NCBI RefSeq assembly: GCF_024763615.1 | Contig: NC_077223.1 | Location: 102,982,627 to 103,046,626 of the forward strand | Direction: 5' to 3' | DNA: 64,000 nt | Source: Phlebotomus papatasi | Lineage: Eukaryota > Arthropoda > Insecta > Diptera > Psychodidae | Position numbers and translations under genes: made by a program | Notes under the pieces: model-generated | What the model was told of the DNA's origin: nothing | Database searches by the model: none | The model's input: only the letters and a program-made list of their open reading frames with translations | Part shown: positions 46,866 through 57,145 of the stretch, in pieces | How the letters are laid out: each line of letters begins with the position of its first letter | Position numbering within the stretch: position 1 is the first letter of the stretch

Positions 46866-46990
46866 CAGAGGTGTGCAAGAACAGTTGAAACCGAGTAAAC
46901 GTCAAAATAAGTTTGTTCAGGTAGCGTTTTGCCATTGATCGAGTTTCATCTGACGTTTGTTCGGTTTTAAACGGTTCTTGCACGCCTCTG
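46866..46990. mobile_element. hAT-type MITE, family CAGAGG copy 2 (125 bp)
   Basis: Left CAGAGGTGTGCAAGAACAGT and reversed right CAGAGGCGTGCAAGAACCGT, with a perfect 8-bp duplication ATTTAGGA at 46858-46865 and 46991-46998. Shorter than copy 1 (698-853) because of a different centre. Confidence 0.9.
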
Positions 46991-47009
46991 ATTTAGGATA
47001 TGAATAAGT

Positions 47010-47085
47010 ATGGCCAACGAGTGGACCGTGAGTGTCAGATCGGCAGTGCGCCGATTTGTCTACAAGATCGCGCTGATCGCATCGA
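47010..47085 (+). repeat. GATCGCGCTGATCGC repeat, copy 2
   Basis: AAGTATGGCCAACGAGTGGA...GTGAGTGTCAGATCGGCAG and AGATCGCGCTGATCGCATCG correspond to the block at 15725-15905. It lies directly beside the hAT MITE. Confidence 0.55.
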
Positions 47086-47149
47086 TTAATCACCACAAAC
47101 GACGACTAAAACTAACTTAATTCATGAGTTGTCCCATTTGTTCCGTTTG

Positions 47150-47346
47150 TTTTTCATTTCTCTAATTTATTATCAAGGAATATAATCCATTTATGTATAC
47201 TATCGTCAATCAGAGCAAATGACACTCAAATCACCCAATCTTCTCTGGAATGAAAACTAGATAAATTCCTGTCTCCATCCAGGATCGAACTGAGGACCTC
47301 TCGTTATCTAGACGAAAGCTCTACTAACTGAGCTATAATAGTGGCC
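47150..47346 (-). mobile_element. tRNA-derived SINE head
   Basis: On the minus strand from 47346: GGCCACTATTATAGCTCAG, then TTAGTAGAGC (A box) and CAGTTCGATCCTGG (B box) about 35 nt later, in tRNA-like spacing. The anticodon-arm region does not give a functional tRNA, and the sequence continues into unrelated body sequence (GGAGACAGGAATTTATC), so it is a SINE rather than a tRNA gene. The 3' limit is uncertain and no duplication was identified. Confidence 0.6.
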
Positions 47347-48062
47347 AAAAAAAAATAATATTTGGTTTATCAAAAAGTTTTGAAAAGTGGTAAATATCCC
47401 TCTGTAAAGGCATCTCCCAGGGGCCCATCAAGCCTAATAAAAAGTGAAGATATTTTTCACTTTTCCTTGTAAAAATTTTGCTGATATTGCACCGCGACTT
47501 AAACAAATTTGCTTGTAGTTCTTGTATTATTTCGGCGAACATTATGAAATATCTGTTTTTAGGTAGCTTTTAATGCACGATTTCGAAATATATCACACTG
47601 ATAAGTCAATTCTCTTTAGGAAAAAACTTTCCAATAGTCTTCAGTGCATCTATGCAAAAACGTATGGAAAAATGAAATGTTGAGAGGTCCTTGGCCTCTA
47701 CACATTGGGAGACATTTTTGTCAAAAATTGCTTTTTTGAAGGAAATGGCATACAGTGTTGTTGGTGGAAACGTCAAAATTCCACCAAAACCATTGTCTTT
47801 GGATCTAAATAGTCCCGTAAAGATTCAGTTTTCTTTATTGTATCCTTCATGGCGCTGCGATCGCTTTTTCTGCAGGCACATTTTTTTACCCTTCCTTCAA
47901 ACGATATTTCCGAATGCAAATTAATGTGAGTTGCTTCAGCAAACGAAGTTAGATCCAAAGACAATGGTCAAAATTTAAATTTTTCACGAAAATTGCTCCC
48001 AATTTGTAAAGGCGTTGAAGCATAATACGTCAAATTGCTTCAAAGTGGATCAAAAAGAAGGT
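47347..48062. other. Intron with a relative of the 52759-52900 MITE
   Basis: GGCCTCTACACATTGGGAGACATTTTTG at 47694 onward resembles the left end of the MITE at 52759. A 17-bp inverted pair, ATTGTCTTTGGATCTAA and TTAGATCCAAAGACAAT, lies at about 47791 and 47949. No gene. Confidence 0.45.
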
Positions 48063-48299
48063 CAGGGGTGGAATGATAACTTTTCGATACTATCGAATCG
48101 ATAGTATCGATAAATCTATATCTGTTAGATTAAGTGAATAAGGACTTTTTACGAATTGTTGGGCCATTCATTGTGAGATTCTTAAAAGAATGAGACTGAC
48201 AATAAACATCAATATTAGTTACAGGAAGTGCAGCTATCGTTCAAATTTCTTAGAATCGACAGTCGATAGTATCGAAAATAAGTTATCATGTCACCCCAG
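48063..48299 (-). mobile_element. Palindromic MITE with TTTTCGATACTATCGA arms, copy 2
   Basis: CAGGGGTGGAATGATAACTT and, reversed, CTGGGGTGACATGATAACTT frame the block. Inside, ATCGATAGTATCGATAAATC and GTCGATAGTATCGAAAATAA match 43496-43688 in reverse. hAT-like ends, duplication not confirmed. Confidence 0.7.
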
Positions 48300-48469
48300 G
48301 ATACGTATTTTTTCCTTTTTCAAATTAGAGTTACGACGCACAGTTGCAGAATACGAACGGAATTCAACTAAAATAGAATTAAAATTTACTTTTAAAACTT
48401 TGAAGCAAAATATGACGTATTTTGGTATAAACGGTCAGTGTAAACGGATCAGGAAGATTTCATGAAGTC

Positions 48470-49160
48470 AAAATTTACATCCTTTTTAATTCTCAAACAT
48501 TTTGCATATGTCTATCTGACTCTGTCGCACTCTAAATTGGATTGAACTAAATTAAATTTGTTGTGACGTTAAAAAGAGGAAAAAGAATGCGAAAGAGTAA
48601 TATAGACTTATATATATAACGTTTGAGAAAGAAAGAGCCATCAATTTAAACTTAATAAAATTGCAATTTAGGCAAATTATTAAAAAGACCTTTAATACAT
48701 ATAATAGTAAATTTGTAAAAGAAATTTAGCTTAGTATAAAAATCAATTTTGATCAGTAGAAAACCAAATTCAATCATTGATAAATTTATAACCTTTTAAA
48801 TCAGCTAATCCATCACGAAAATTTAGAAAAAAAATCTAAGTATTATTTTATTTTCTCTGGTATTTCATTTTTAAATTTTTTACTAACTAAAATTATTTTA
48901 CATGCTTCCGGAACGCTCAGTAGATCAAGAAAATTTCATTAAATCAAAATTTCCATCCCTTTAGTGTTCTCAAACGTGTTGAAATTACTATCCTGCTCTC
49001 AAGAACTCTTCTTCTTCTTTTAAGAGTCACGACACATTCCAAGACAAATTCAATTTAGATTTGACTGAAAATACGTGAGATAAATAAACATATGTAATAC
49101 GTTTGAGAAGAAAAAGAATTGAAAATTTGGTTTCATGAAATTTTCCTGATCTAAAAGACG
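48470..49160. repeat. Two copies of the CTTTTAGATCAG palindromic MITE family
   Basis: 48470-48660 carries GTTAAAAAGAGGAAAAAGAA and the A-T-rich arms. 48905-49160 is a more complete copy, from CTCAGTAGATCAAGAAAATT to GAAATTTTCCTGATCTAAAAG. Confidence 0.6.
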
Positions 49161-50225
49161 CTCAATTTCTTTATCAACCAAAATTGATTTTTTTACCGAT
49201 CAATACTAAAGTTAACAGTGATCAAAATTACGATTTTACTGATCATACCAATTTTTTTAGTGGCCAAATATTAATTTTTCCTCACACAATATTTTTAATG
49301 TACTGACCAACTGAATGGTGAGTAGATTCAGTTATATTCACTCAGTACGTTAGGTCAACAATTGTCGTAACTTATTCATCACTTAAATCAACAATTCGTT
49401 TATATCAAGTATTTCTCTGTTCAATTAGGAGAATTGGTGATTTACTGAATTTGCCATAATTTTGAGGAAATCATTTGCAAAATGTACAATTAATCGACAG
49501 ATATGACTTTCAGTACTCAATCGTACTATGATAGCAGCTTGATAGCATACCAAACAAAAAATGTTTTACAGGCGCTATGGTAACTACTTAAAAAGTGCTT
49601 AGTCGAAAGTCCTTAATTAAGTACTTAATGAAAATACTTTCATGTCATTAATAGGGAAAATTGGGGCAGCAGTAAACACGGGTAATTGTAAACACTGCAT
49701 TTTTTAAATCAGATATCAGATGACAGAAGACGAGTTCTATATCAATACATAGAGGGATCCTTATCCACTGAAGAAATGGTTGACATAAGTTTGAGTAGTG
49801 TAAAGTGTAGACATATCAGTGCTTTGTGTCTACGACTGTCTTAATATCCCTTGAAAACTAATTAATTAAAAGCTTTCATAAAAAGCCTTAATTAAGTACT
49901 TAGTGTTAAGGTAGAATCATGCGATATTGGTTTCGCTATTCGCCACAAGGCGCTGACGTTCGTATTAATTTCAGATTGTCTTCAAATGAGAAAATTAAAA
50001 CGAAAAAACGGTGAAAACTTAGCCAATAAATGTGCATGACAGTTCCAAAAATTTTATTGATCATCTCTATCTAAACAATTTCAAGTTCTCTGATTAATAT
50101 TCCATCTATAATTTCATTTGAAACTTCCTCATCTCAACTCTGCTGCTGAAAATGCTCCAAAGACGAGAGCGAATCCTGTCGCTTTATGTACCAAAATTCC
50201 TATTTACCTTCTCTGAATTATTATT
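49161..50225. other. AT-rich intron with a degraded TAGGGG fragment
   Basis: TAGGGAAAATTGGGGCAGCAG at 49652, then AACACTGCATTTTTTAAATC and CCTTATCCACTGAA, parallels the interior of the MITE at 6429-6623, but the right end is missing. No gene. Confidence 0.45.
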
Positions 50226-50279
50226 TTAGATTATGGTGGAGAAAAGTTGAATGGGATGCTCGATACATAAGACGAGAGC

Positions 50280-50790
50280 AATTTGACGAAGGCAGATCCG
50301 AAGAAGAAACTCATGGGAAGGAAATGCGGGACAGATAATTATTTTGTCGTTGACTGCCTGTGGAATTGGATTAAAAACAAATTGTCTGATGCAGAGAAAG
50401 ATGGGAATCATCCTTATCTGACAAAGTCGAAGTTCGCCCATACAGAGAGATCCTTGAGGACGTGTATGCATAGTTGAGAAAGATGGCAAAAGGTGTGAAT
50501 TTTTTTCTAAATTGGATGTTCAAAGAGACTTTTGGGATTTCCCGTGGTAGATGCCATTGATTTATGGAAGAAGAGGTCGAAGGACGGGCAAAGTACCAGC
50601 TGATGATGCCTTTGTCAACGACAACCAACAATAGACCTTCGGGGATGCTGAAGCAAATTTGGCCACTGTTCAATGGTTCAATTGTTACATCCTTATGGAT
50701 GTATACGTGGAAAATCCCATGTGCAGACTGCTTCCCGAAGAAGAGAAAACGGATATTGTAATTTGAGACATTTTATTCGCGCCAATTTGA
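50280..50790 (+). pseudogene. Possible decayed coding sequence, not identified
   Basis: This less AT-rich stretch has protein-like text spread over three plus-strand frames: DNYFVVDCLWNWIKNKLSD (frame A, 50283-50477), WESSLSDKVEVRPYREILED (frame C, from about 50400) and, in frame B with two internal stops, KVPADDAFVNDNQ, then TFGDAEANLATVQWFNCYIL and DVYVENPMCRLLPEEEKTDI. Frame switches and stops would make it a pseudogene. I do not recognise the family. Overlapping minus-strand frames of similar length (50226-50489, 50371-50673) mean this may also be chance. It is not part of Tet as far as I can see. Confidence 0.3.
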
Positions 50791-51427
50791 GCCACACTGA
50801 GAGAGATATTGGCAAGTTCCGGGGATGATGTTGCCCAGAAATGAGGTCATGCATTTCAAAAACCAACTCTAAACTTCTCAGTGTATTTGCTAAAGGGTGG
50901 CAAAGACCATAACTCTAATTTCTTATCTTAGGACATCATCTAAAGCTGCGCACGCCACATTTCTCCCATCCAGCTACCGAATCGTGAGGGTTCGAAGCTT
51001 ATATACAATCTAATCAAACGTACAAATCATTGAACCTACTGTCGAAAATTCTTCTTGTATTTCGAGGAGGGATCTTTTATATTAAACTACGCAATTTTTA
51101 TTACATTCTACATCGAGATGTTGTTCAATTTTAACTATAATGAAACTTTCCAAAAGTCTGCAAATGTTTTAAGCTTTCTGAACGAACAATAATACCACCC
51201 TATGAACACCAAATACTAGCCGATTTCAATTCAGCTGAAAACATGCATTTCCAGCTGAATTGTGCTGACATTAAAACAATATTCGTGCGGTAATGTTTTT
51301 TCCATAATTTGGTTAGCACTTTTTGTTCGAGAACTGCTAACCGGTCAGCATATTTTTGCTGAATGACTCAGCAAAAATATGCTGAAAACGCTGCTTTTTT
51401 TAGCTATCTGTGCCAGCTGGGGATGAA
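50791..51427. other. Intron with a short perfect hairpin
   Basis: CAGCATATTTTTGCTGA and its exact reverse complement TCAGCAAAAATATGCTG lie at about 51347-51385 with a 5-nt loop, followed by the MITE at 51428. No gene. Confidence 0.5.
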
Positions 51428-51695
51428 CAGAGGAGCAACATTAGCTCTGAAAAATGCGACCAGTTTTAGTGTAAAATCTTTCATGTTTTCGTACAGATTT
51501 CACGAGATATTTCCAAAACTACGTAGGTTGCCAATTTTGGGTTTTCCGTTGCCTATTCTATATTAAATTGGCTTTTATTTTGTATTTGTATTATTTGCTA
51601 ATTCATTCTACAATGACAGAAAACAGCTAATAAACTCCAAAGTTTTTTCAACACGCTAGAAACACATGGGAAACATGTGAAATGTCATGCCCCTG
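51428..51695 (+). mobile_element. hAT-type MITE, family CAGGGG copy 2 (268 bp)
   Basis: Ends CAGAGGAGCAACATTAGCTC and CATGCCCCTG, with the interior CTACGTAGGTTGCCAATTTT and ATTGGCTTTTATTTTGTATT shared with 15186-15452 (inverted) and 58624-58890. The flanking octamers do not match here, so the exact edges or the duplication have decayed. Confidence 0.75.
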
Positions 51696-51896
51696 GGCAA
51701 TATCGTTAAAATATCTTCAATATTATAAACATAACCTAAATACTTTCAATATTATGCATACTGTCATGTAGAACAGAGATTATCGTAACTTAGGGCCTTG
51801 ACAGACTTGGGGATTAGCCGAGAAACGACTTAGCATAATTATATTCGAAATAATGATTAAACAACATTTCTATATTCCACTAAACCGTCTCTCTGA
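51696..51896. repeat. GGGCCTTGACAGAC-type repeat, left part
   Basis: TAGGGCCTTGACAGACTTGGGGATTAGCC (51791 onward) matches the block near 40337. The matching distal phrase GTCGTAAGTGTATCTAGGGCA reappears at 52917, after the elements at 51897-52758 and 52759-52900, so the repeat has been split by them. Confidence 0.55.
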
Positions 51897-52758
51897 TTAA
51901 AGGCAGAATCACATTGACAGTAAAATGCTCACAGTATTTCGTTAATTTACGCATTTCATAGAAATTCTTACGCAAATTCTCGATTGCCGTATTACCTTAT
52001 CTCATACCCGGTTGCACTAGGTGAAAATAATATAAGAAAATTGAAGAAATAAAACGAAAATGTGATAAACAGTGAGCAAAAAAAAACTATAAGACAAATT
52101 AGGGCAGAATCACATTGACAGTAAAATGCTCACCGTCACCGTCAAAGCCCTCACCGTATTTCATTGATTTACGCATTTTCATTGCAATTCTTACGCAAAT
52201 TTTCCATTACGATATTACCTTGTCTCATACTCGGTGGCACTAGGTAAAAATACTATAAGAAAATTGAATAAATAAAGCGAAAATGCGATAAACGGTGAGC
52301 AAAAAAAACTGTAGGATTTTTTGCTACAGTTTTTCGTACAGTTTTTTTGCTCACCGTTTATCGCATTTTCGTTTTATTTCTTCAATTATCTTATATTATT
52401 TTCACCTAGTGCCACCGAGTATGAGATAATGTAACACGTTAATTGAGAATTTGCGTAAAAATTACAATGAAATTGCGTAATTCAACGAAATACGGTGAGG
52501 GCTTTGACGGTGACGGTGAGCATTTTACTGTCAATGTGATTCTGCCCTTAATCGTACAGTTTTTCTGCTCACCGTTTACCAAATTTTCGTTTTATTTGTC
52601 CAATTTTCTTATATTATTTTCATCTAGTGCCACCGAGTATGAGATAAGGTAATACGGTAATGGAAAATTTGAGTAAGAATTGCAATGATAATGCATAAAT
52701 TAACGAAATACGGTGAGGCTACGGCGAGCATTCTATTGTCAATGTGATTCTTCCCTAA
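51897..52758. mobile_element. Outer GGCAGAATCACATTGACAG element, split by a related copy
   Basis: The left arm (TTAAAGGCAGAATCACATTG, 51897-52098) and right arm (52551-52758, ending GTGATTCTTCCCTAA) are inverted relatives sharing CTCACCG, CTCATAC(C/T)CGG and ATTTTCGTTTTATTT. Between them sits a complete, better-preserved member of the same family (52099-52550). Confidence 0.8.
52099..52550. mobile_element. Inner 452-bp foldback inserted in its own relative
   Basis: Ends TTAGGGCAGAATCACATTGA and, reversed, TAAGGGCAGAATCACATTGA. The arms of about 215 bp include CCGTCACCGTCAAAGCCCTC without mismatch. TTA at the left edge and TTA at the right edge may be a 3-bp duplication. A transcript would form a very long hairpin. 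No ORF. Confidence 0.88.
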
Positions 52759-52900
52759 TGGCCTCTAGACACTAGGAGAAATTTCTTTAAAAAATGTCTT
52801 TTTAAAGAAAATTTCCCCCATCCTTGTAGGCAGAAACGTTAGAATTTTTTATGAAAAAAAGCAATTTTTGGCGAAAATTGCTTCTAGTGTGTAGACACCA
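52759..52900. mobile_element. Short MITE with TGGCCTCTAGACACTAGGAG termini (142 bp)
   Basis: Left TGGCCTCTAGACACTAGGAG, right reversed TGGTGTCTACACACTAGAAG. The interior contains AAATTTC/GAAATTT and AAAAATTGC pairs. It abuts the previous element directly. Confidence 0.7.
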
Positions 52901-53180
52901 TAAGTCGTAAGGGTCGTAAGTGTATCTAGGGCATTATTCGACACCTAAATCAACCATTCTTGTACAGTCTGTGTATGTCTCTACTGTATAGTCTGTGTTT
53001 TCACATTGTTACAAAAATTACTGATACAGGTGATAAAGAAGTTACGACAATTGGTGATCCAAACGACGATGTCTTTTACTGTTTTTTAGATTTTAATTGT
53101 TTTAGTTTAGATGATTTCAACTTTTGAGTTCAAAATATAAATTGAGGGGTTATGTTTAAAAAAAGATTATATGTAGGGGT

Positions 53181-53960
53181 TTCCCGAGCTCCTTAGGTTG
53201 CCTGAGATCCCGGAGTGTTCCCTGAAAAATGTATGGATCCCCCGAGCTCCCTGGGTTCCCGGATTATACTCTGAAAAATGTATGGATCGCCCGAGCTCCT
53301 TGAGTTCCCGGAGTGTACCCTGAAAAATGTATAAATTGCCCGAGCTCCCTGGGTTCCCGGAGTGTACCCTAAAAAATGTATGGGTTTCTCAGGTTCCCGG
53401 AGATTTCTCCGGAGAGATCCCAGAGTATTCCCTGAAAAATGTATGGATCCCCCGAGCTCCCTGGGTTCCCAGAGTATACTCTGAAAAATGTATAAATTGC
53501 CCGAGCTCCCTGGGTTCCCGGAGTGTACTCTGAAAAATGTATGGGTTTCTCAGGTTCCCGGAGAGATTTCCCAGAGATTTCCCAGAGATTTCTCCGGAGA
53601 TCCCAGAGTGTTCCCTGAAAAATGCATGGATCCCCCGAGCTCCCTGGGTTCGCGGAGTGTACCCTGAAAAATTTATAGGTTTTTCAGGTTCCCGGAGAGA
53701 TCCCTGAAAAATGTATGGGTACCCCGGGTTCCTTGGATTCTCTGGGTTCCCGTAGTGTTCTCTAAAAATGTCTGAGTCTCCCGAGTTTTCTGGGTTCTCG
53801 CAGAATTCCCTGAAAAATATATGGAGCCCTCGGGTTCCCGAGGTTCCCTGTTTCCCGGTTTCTCGTAGAGTTCCCTGAAAAATGTGAGTATATCCTGAAT
53901 TCCCCGTGGATCCCCTTAGTTTTCCGTGATTTCCCCGGGTTCCGTATGGGTTTCTTGGCC
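53181..53960. repeat. GC-rich minisatellite, basic unit 49 bp
   Basis: CCCGAGCTCCCTGGGTTCCC, then GGAGTGTACCCTGAAAAATG and TATGGAT(CC), repeats with a 49-bp period at 53241, 53290 and 53339. Longer variants with extra GGAGAGATT(T)CC blocks follow up to about 53960. The minus strand is open for 204 codons (54003-53389) and reads as a collagen-like, Gly/Pro/Arg-rich repeat (for example GNPENPRNPGYPYIFQG), simply because most repeat variants lack stops. It has no promoter or splice context and is not called a gene. The array is far more G+C-rich than its surroundings. Confidence 0.9.
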
Positions 53961-55084
53961 AGATTGATTCGAGTTTCCCGAAATGAGTTACCCCTTGATT
54001 CAATTTTCAATCTTACGTCTCCTGTTGACTTCGCGATCGATATAGTGAATAACATTTATTCTTTTGTTCAATTTTAGTTGCTAAAAATTATAATAATTTA
54101 ATTACTTCAACATCTAATTACTGGTAAATTACGGGTAACTAATTTTGAACATTCACAATGGTCCGTCTTGCACAAAACGTTTATTTAAAATGTCCACAGG
54201 ACTTTTCTCATTCGAAAAATCATGGATTTTGCAGGAGAATTTTCTTAATCTTCTCATAAAACAGGACCATATGTGAAATGGTATTTTTTTCGTGAAAAGA
54301 TATGTAACACAAAGGCACATAATTCAAAGTGAAGAATTTTCAATGTTGTTTTGAGAATCATCACAAAACGATGAACTCCGTAGCGCATCTGTTCCCTTCA
54401 GCTGTTCATTGTGCAGACACATCCATCGATAAATTTACTTTTTTTTATCCTCGTACAACTGACTGTGCCATAAAAGAAGCGTGTCAAATTAATCAAATTC
54501 TTATCAGTGGCACAGAGAGCGTCAAGATTCTCTTCCGGGACATCTTGGTTGTATTCACCCCATCGCGATGTGGGTGAGTTATTTGAAAGTAAATATAAGG
54601 TAAAGGTGCAGAAGACACAAATTTTCTGATAAAATGGAAGAAGGGTTTATCTATTTTTGTTAGCTGTTGCGAAAAGGTGCAGGGGGAAAAATCCATGTGA
54701 AAATTTTTACAATATCCTTGGAATTATTCGTTATAATTTATTTTTGAATATTGTAACGACTTCTTTTTTGGGTGACTTTGGAAGATCTTCACACGATCGT
54801 TAGCGGAAAAACCAAAATGAGAAAAGGTGCGAGTTTAATATCATTTGGAATGTGCCAAAGAGTGGAGACAAAGACTTTTGCCATTCAACGCACCTATCTC
54901 ACGATCAAATAGCACGTTGGCACAACTGCCATTTGGTTGAGATGGCAACAAGATAATGTTAATTACTATTTAAATTTTTAGGATGATTTATGGGTGTTTG
55001 TAGGGCGGAAAAAAAAGTGGTCAGCGGAAATAGAGTTTTATCAGGGAGAAGAGAAAATGCTAATTAAAATGTGACTAGACTCAC
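53961..55084. other. Intron just downstream of the CXXC exon, unique
   Basis: 54160-55080 is repeat-poor. An 82-codon plus-strand frame (54329-54577) and a 67-codon minus-strand frame (54696-54493) overlap and have no domain. Nothing here resembles the next Tet exon. Confidence 0.45.
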
Positions 55085-55225
55085 CTTTTTGTCCGTTAAC
55101 TTTTCACAGCGTCGCTGTTTGCAAATTTGATGGCTCTTATCATTTCTGCACGGAGCACAATCACCACAATTGTCCTTTCTCTGGCATCCGATGCACTCTC
55201 CGCACCTCTTCCGCTTCTTCTTCGT
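55085..55225 (-). CDS. Tet: Tet CXXC zinc-finger exon (coding exon 2, partial gene)
   Basis: This 141-nt exon (47 codons, phase 0 at both ends) is bounded by a TTTAAAG acceptor ending at 55226 and a perfect GTGAGT donor at 55084-55079. It encodes a complete CXXC finger with eight cysteines in the order CxxCxxC-x5-CxxCxxC-x8-C-x4-C. Joined to the upstream exon, these are residues 306, 309, 312, 318, 321, 324, 333 and 338. A lysine/arginine cluster (KKKRKR) precedes the first cysteine. The segment before the seventh cysteine reads SHQIC: the HQ motif and absence of KFGG mark the TET/CXXC4/CXXC5 class rather than the MLL, CFP1, DNMT1 or KDM2 classes. Such domains bind two zinc ions and CpG-containing DNA, and bring the enzyme to chromatin. 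CXXC4/5-like proteins are the alternative, but in flies this finger type is carried by Tet. The exon sits alone between introns of about 5 kb and at least 55 kb. Confidence 0.95.
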
Positions 55226-55789
55226 CTTTAAAAAACATTGCCCAAAGAAAATTTTCCAAGTTAACAAAAAAAACATTCAACTTTATCTTAGTTGCTGCGA
55301 CTTATTTCCCAAAAGAACATCCCAAAAAACTTTTTTAATGGAAATGGCAAGCACTTTTGAATAATTTACTCGATAATAATTCAAATTAATTTTTTCCCTC
55401 TCACCAGATCTCTCTCACCTTTCCTCATAGAGCAGAAGACTCAAATGATGGTGAAAGATACGATTTTCTTCTCTCTTTTTTTTTTTGGAAATCTACGCAA
55501 TTGTTCCCAAAAAAAAGACAACCGCCTGAAGAGAATGTCTCGAAAGTATCATGAAAAATATGTGAAAATTATTCATGAATAGATTCTGTAGAGAATAAAT
55601 GATGAGCTTTTAGCAACTTTGCTACTTTTCCCAGTGCTCAAGGGATTTTTTCGTACTTTTTTTCGTTTGGAAAATAGTGTTAAAAGTTTTGAAAGTTTTT
55701 TTTCCCATCCGTCCATGCAGATTCTATAACTCTGACAATCAGAGTTGTTAGTGCTGTGGTGTAAAATTTACAAAATTTAAATTTTACTT

Positions 55790-57145
55790 TATCAATGTCT
55801 CCGGCAAACTTTTTCAAAAATTTCACGAAATCAAAATTTCTATCCCTCTCAAACTTATTGCACAGATCCTACTTTTTTGCACTCAAATCTAAATTGATTT
55901 TTTTGTGATGTTTAATAGAAGAAGAAGAGTGCGTAACGGCGTTATCACACTTGCACATTAAAATTTTAATGTGATTCACATTAATTGTCGCTTGTGAGCG
56001 TCCAAATATGTTATTTGTGTCTTTGAGTCATTTAATATTTGGGCTTTTTCTATTTATTGATAAAGAAGTGGACATGGCCTGCAAAAATAAGTTTAAATTT
56101 ACCTAAAGCATAAATATTTTTCACATTAAAAAATTAAAGAGAAAATCGCATTAATTTTTCGCATTAATGCTATAAATCAATTTATATCAAATTTTGCGGG
56201 CCAAGTCTACCTTTTTATCAACAAATAGATCAAATTTTGAATATAAAATGATTCAAACACACAAATTACACAATTCGACTCTCACCAGCGACAATTAATG
56301 TGAATCATATTAAAATTTTAATGTGCAAGTGTGATAACACAGTAAGAGTGAGCTGGACATTTATAGCTTCCGGCACAACTTTTAGATCAGGAAAAAATCA
56401 CAAAGTAAAAATTAAGTTCTCTTTCTACCCCAAAAGATTTGCATAAGTCTATCTCAGTCCTTCGGTCTCAAAATTGGACTGAACTAAATTAAATTTGGTG
56501 TGATGTTTGCAAGAAGAAGAGTGCGAAAGAGTAAGATATACTTATGCAAACATTTTAAGAAGAAAAAGGATTTGAATTTCGATTTCATGAAATTTTCCTT
56601 ACCAAAAAGGTGTGCCGGAGTCATTGATCGCAATTTCGAAAATAATTATTTATAGCTCCGGCACACCTTTTAGATCAGGAAAATTTCAAAAACTCGAAAT
56701 TCGAATCGCTTTTTTTCCCAAAAGATTTGCGTAAGTCCATCTCATTCTTTCACACTCTTCTTCTTCTTTTAAAAATCAAAACAAATTCAATTTAGCTCAA
56801 TCGAATTTGGAGGGCATGAGAAGGAGATAGACAATTTTTCCTGATCTAAAAGGTGTGCCGCGGCCATTATGGCTCTGGCACGCCTTTTAGATCAAGAAAA
56901 TTTCTTGAAGTCAAAATTCGAATCCCTTTCTTCTTCACATGCTTTGAGTAAGTCTATCTCATTCTTTCGCACTCTTCTTCTTCTTTTAAACATCACTCCA
57001 AATTTAATTTAACTCAATCGAATTTGGAGTGCAAAAGAATAAGATAGACATATGCAAAACCTATGAGAAAGAAAAGGATGTGAGTTTTGACTTTATGAAA
57101 TTTTCCTGACCTAGAAGGTGTGCCGGAGCCATTATCTTTTTCATT
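55790..57145. repeat. Cluster of CTTTTAGATCAG palindromic MITEs in the Tet intron
   Basis: At least three consecutive palindromes run 56360-56625, 56655-56875 and 56870-57135. Each starts CTCCGGCACACCTTTTAGATC-like text and ends GATCTAAAAGGTGTGCCGGAG (or GCGGCC). Midway are CACTCTTCTTCTTCTTTTA and GAATTTGGAGTGC. A fourth, earlier copy (55795-56360) is split by the 411-bp MITE at 55934-56344. Confidence 0.8.
55934..56344. mobile_element. 411-bp MITE, copy 2 (nested)
   Basis: Same termini and length as 2385-2795, only a few percent different. It interrupts the GAAGAAGAGTGCG...AAGAGTGAG part of the palindromic MITE family, with TA at both edges, so it is younger than that copy. Confidence 0.88.

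Larger units (their letters stand above)
1..55084 (-). other. Large Tet intron downstream of the CXXC exon (window edge cuts it)
   Basis: From the GTGAGT donor at 55084 down to the left edge, no further Tet coding sequence was recognised, so this is provisionally one intron of at least 55 kb. The open frames inside it are short, lie on both strands and fall within repeats or unique islands. None shows a recognisable host domain. Fly Tet genes are known to have a second, internal promoter for a short isoform lacking CXXC, and such a promoter could lie here. Very small exons cannot be excluded by eye. Confidence 0.6.

Noticed and set aside
47270..47346. Functional tRNA gene on the minus strand
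   Set aside because: A and B boxes are present, but the anticodon arm and acceptor stem do not form a proper tRNA and the sequence continues into a SINE body.
53389..54003. 204-codon minus-strand frame resembling a collagen-like protein
   Set aside because: The frame is produced by the minisatellite unit lacking stop codons; there is no promoter, splice context or non-repeat coding part.
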